A stretch of 64,000 nucleotides of DNA from Photobacterium ganghwense (GTDB lineage Bacteria > Pseudomonadota > Gammaproteobacteria > Enterobacterales > Vibrionaceae): assembly GCF_003025595.1 (NCBI RefSeq), contig NZ_PYMI01000002.1, forward strand, positions 62,001 to 126,000, given 5' to 3'. Below, piece by piece: positions 62,302 to 64,000 of the stretch. The notes beneath the pieces were generated by a model. That model did no database searches. It was not told the origin of the DNA and worked only from the letters and a program-made list of their open reading frames with translations. Positions within the stretch are counted from its first letter, which is position 1. Each line of letters opens with the position of its first letter. A program made the translations under genes and the position numbers.

Positions 62302-64000
62302 TTAAGCGACTTCAGGTATCGGCTTCGGCGCTGGCTCCAAATCAGGTTCTTTTTGCACGGTTGGTACTTGCCCTTCGCCAACAGCACTGAGATAACAGCC
62401 ACTGAGTTTAATCGCGAGGTACATATCGGCACGAAGTAAGATACCGCCTTCGCTGGTGCTGATACCTGTCAGCTCACACCACTGCCGCAAGCGACGTTTT
62501 CGCCCGGCCAGGATTAAGCGAATACCCCGTTTTTTAAGGGTTTCATGAACTTCAGCCAGCGTTGCCATCACGCTTAAGTCAAGGTGAGTAAAACTGGATA
62601 CGGCATCTACCACCACACACCCGACATCCTTCGTATGCTCCGTATGCTCTAACAAACGGCGTTTGAAATAAGGGGCATTAAAATAGGTCAGCGGAGAGTT
62701 AAAGCGATAAATCACCATGCCCGGAATTGGCGAGGCTTTGCCTGTGCCATCAATAGTGCGAATGGTGCCTTCTTCATCCAGACCGAGGATCTGATCGCTT
62801 GGACGCATGACGATGCGCAAGAACTGAAACAGCCCCAGAAGTACCGCTAAGGTGATACCCGGAATCACGCCAACCACCAACACAGAGACAAAGGTGATGG
62901 TGGCAAGATAAAAGGCGTCTTTGTCGCGTTTCCTTAATGTCCATATCGCTTTGAGATCGAGCAGCGACAGGGAGGCGATAATCAATACCACCCCAAGTGA
63001 GGCGATCGGAATAAATTGTAAAGGCTGATAGATAAACACGGCGATCACCGCAATCGTAATCGCCGCAATAATCGAAACCAACTGTGACTTTCCGCCATTG
63101 GCGTCGTTTACTGCGGTACGGGAATCTGCGCCACTAATCGCGAAGCCTTGTGAAAACGCGGAAGCGATATTGGCAAAGCCCAGCGCTCGAAATTCTTTAT
63201 CAGCATCAATGTCATAACCATTTTTCGCCGCAAAACTGCGCGCCGTGAGCATCATGCTCACAAAGCTCACAATGGCAAGGTTCAGGGCGGGCACCACCAA
63301 TTCACGCACCACGCCCAGTTCAAACTCCGGTGTTTGAAATTGGGGCAAACCACCTTGAGTAACACCGACAACGGAAACGCCCTGTTCTTCCAAATGAAGC
63401 AACCAAACAGAGGCGGTCGTGACAAGTATCGCGAGCATCGCGGCTGGCCAGGTAGGGCGAAAGCGCTTCGTCACCAGATAAATCAGCACCGTAGCGATAC
63501 TTAACCCCAGAGTCGGCCAGTGGAGTTCAGCCAACCGTTGGGGAGCCTCCCACAAGCGTTCCAGCAAATAACGTTGCTCGTATTTCAAGCCCACGACTTT
63601 GGCAAACTGGTTAACGATGATGGTCAGTGCCACACCGTTGAGCAACCCGAGAAGAATCGGACGAGAGAGAAAATCAGCAAAAATGCCTAATTTGAGGCGG
63701 CTGGCCAGTATGCACCATATCCCTGTCATGGCGGTCATGGTCATCACCAGCTGCCAGTGTTTGATAGGGTCGCCTGCAGCAAGCGGTGTAACTACGGCAG
63801 CAATCACCGCACAGGTCGCGGCATCGGGGCCAACGATGAGTTGTCGGGAAGTGCCCATGAAGGCATAAACCAGCATCGGCAACACACATGAATAGAGGCC
63901 GATAATCGCCGATACGCCCGTTAATTGCGCGTAAGCGATGGCGACAGGTAATGCAACCGCCACCACAGAAAAAGCAGCTCGAATGTCATTGGCGAGCCAT
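62302..64000 (-). CDS. SulP-family anion transporter with STAS domain, 5' end outside window
   Basis: The frame stays open from 63966 to the window edge (..WLANDIRAAFSVVAVALPVAIAYAQ), which is the usual SulP N-terminus, so the start lies just beyond 64000. The visible 566 codons include about 10-12 membrane segments (GLLNGVALTIIVNQ; SGADSRTAVNDANGGKSQLVSI) and a C-terminal STAS domain (about the last 150 residues, VVVDAVSSFTHLDLSVMATL). SulP proteins carry sulfate, bicarbonate or other anions; the substrate is not resolvable. GC and codon use look like the neighbours. Confidence 0.9.
   Translation of the reverse strand, partial: WLANDIRAAFSVVAVALPVAIAYAQLTGVSAIIGLYSCVLPMLVYAFMGTSRQLIVGPDAATCAVIAAVVTPLAAGDPIKHWQLVMTMTAMTGIWCILASRLKLGIFADFLSRPILLGLLNGVALTIIVNQFAKVVGLKYEQRYLLERLWEAPQRLAELHWPTLGLSIATVLIYLVTKRFRPTWPAAMLAILVTTASVWLLHLEEQGVSVVGVTQGGLPQFQTPEFELGVVRELVVPALNLAIVSFVSMMLTARSFAAKNGYDIDADKEFRALGFANIASAFSQGFAISGADSRTAVNDANGGKSQLVSIIAAITIAVIAVFIYQPLQFIPIASLGVVLIIASLSLLDLKAIWTLRKRDKDAFYLATITFVSVLVVGVIPGITLAVLLGLFQFLRIVMRPSDQILGLDEEGTIRTIDGTGKASPIPGMVIYRFNSPLTYFNAPYFKRRLLEHTEHTKDVGCVVVDAVSSFTHLDLSVMATLAEVHETLKKRGIRLILAGRKRRLRQWCELTGISTSEGGILLRADMYLAIKLSGCYLSAVGEGQVPTVQKEPDLEPAPKPIPEVA

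Overview
The window looks like chromosome of a marine, halophilic gammaproteobacterium, most likely a member of the Vibrionaceae (Photobacterium, Vibrio, Grimontia and their relatives). This rests on gene content: a complete set of lateral-flagellum genes in the Vibrio lafA-to-lafU order, an ectABC-ask ectoine operon, FabV, a lysine-riboswitch NhaC-type transporter, and an aryl-polyene-like pigment cluster. The genus cannot be fixed from the sequence. No rRNA, complete tRNA, IS element, prophage or CRISPR array was seen.

Region 1 (1-25.4 kb) is the lateral (swarming) flagellum. On the + strand are the tail of lfhA, an unrecognised gene, and lafA-lafB-lafC-lafD-lafE-lafF-lafS-lafT-lafU (flagellin, cap, chaperones, hook-length protein, FliL, sigma-28, stator). 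A small membrane protein and a sotB sugar-efflux gene follow. Facing them on the - strand is lfgBCDEFGHIJKL plus a LafW-like gene (rod, hook, rings, junction). lfgA, lfgM, lfgN and a lytic transglycosylase diverge from lfgB on the + strand. Candidate sigma-54 (lfgB) and sigma-28 (lafB) promoters fit the known class II/class III hierarchy.

Region 2 (25.4-35.6 kb) has a GNAT acetyltransferase, a TraT-type surface lipoprotein and a secreted endonuclease/exonuclease/phosphatase-fold protein preceded by a striking 15-bp repeat array. It continues with the ectABC-ask operon and a lysine-riboswitch-controlled NhaC-family transporter (LysW type), then a small secreted protein.

Region 3 (35.7-46.7 kb) holds a GntP-family permease divergent from a CoA-transferase with a LysR regulator. 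An EmrAB-like efflux pair, a second LysR, a TetR regulator whose palindromic operator recurs in front of the pump, an M20 amidohydrolase and a small exported protein follow.

Region 4 (47.0-54.8 kb) is a compact eight-gene - strand operon related to aryl-polyene biosynthesis: chain-length-factor-like protein, ACP, AMP-ligase, FabA-like dehydratase, MIO-type aromatic amino acid lyase, ketosynthase, FabZ-like dehydratase and ketoreductase. Transport, second-ketosynthase, glycosyl/acyltransferase and methyltransferase genes of the classical cluster are absent here.

Region 5 (55.5-64 kb) holds anmK, an M23 peptidase, a PilZ protein, fabV, ogt, an Ada-AlkA fusion and a 5'-truncated SulP transporter.

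A recurring oddity is the number of degenerate tandem repeats with 6-15 bp units. Most lie between genes, but one lies inside the AMP-ligase and one in front of the nuclease.
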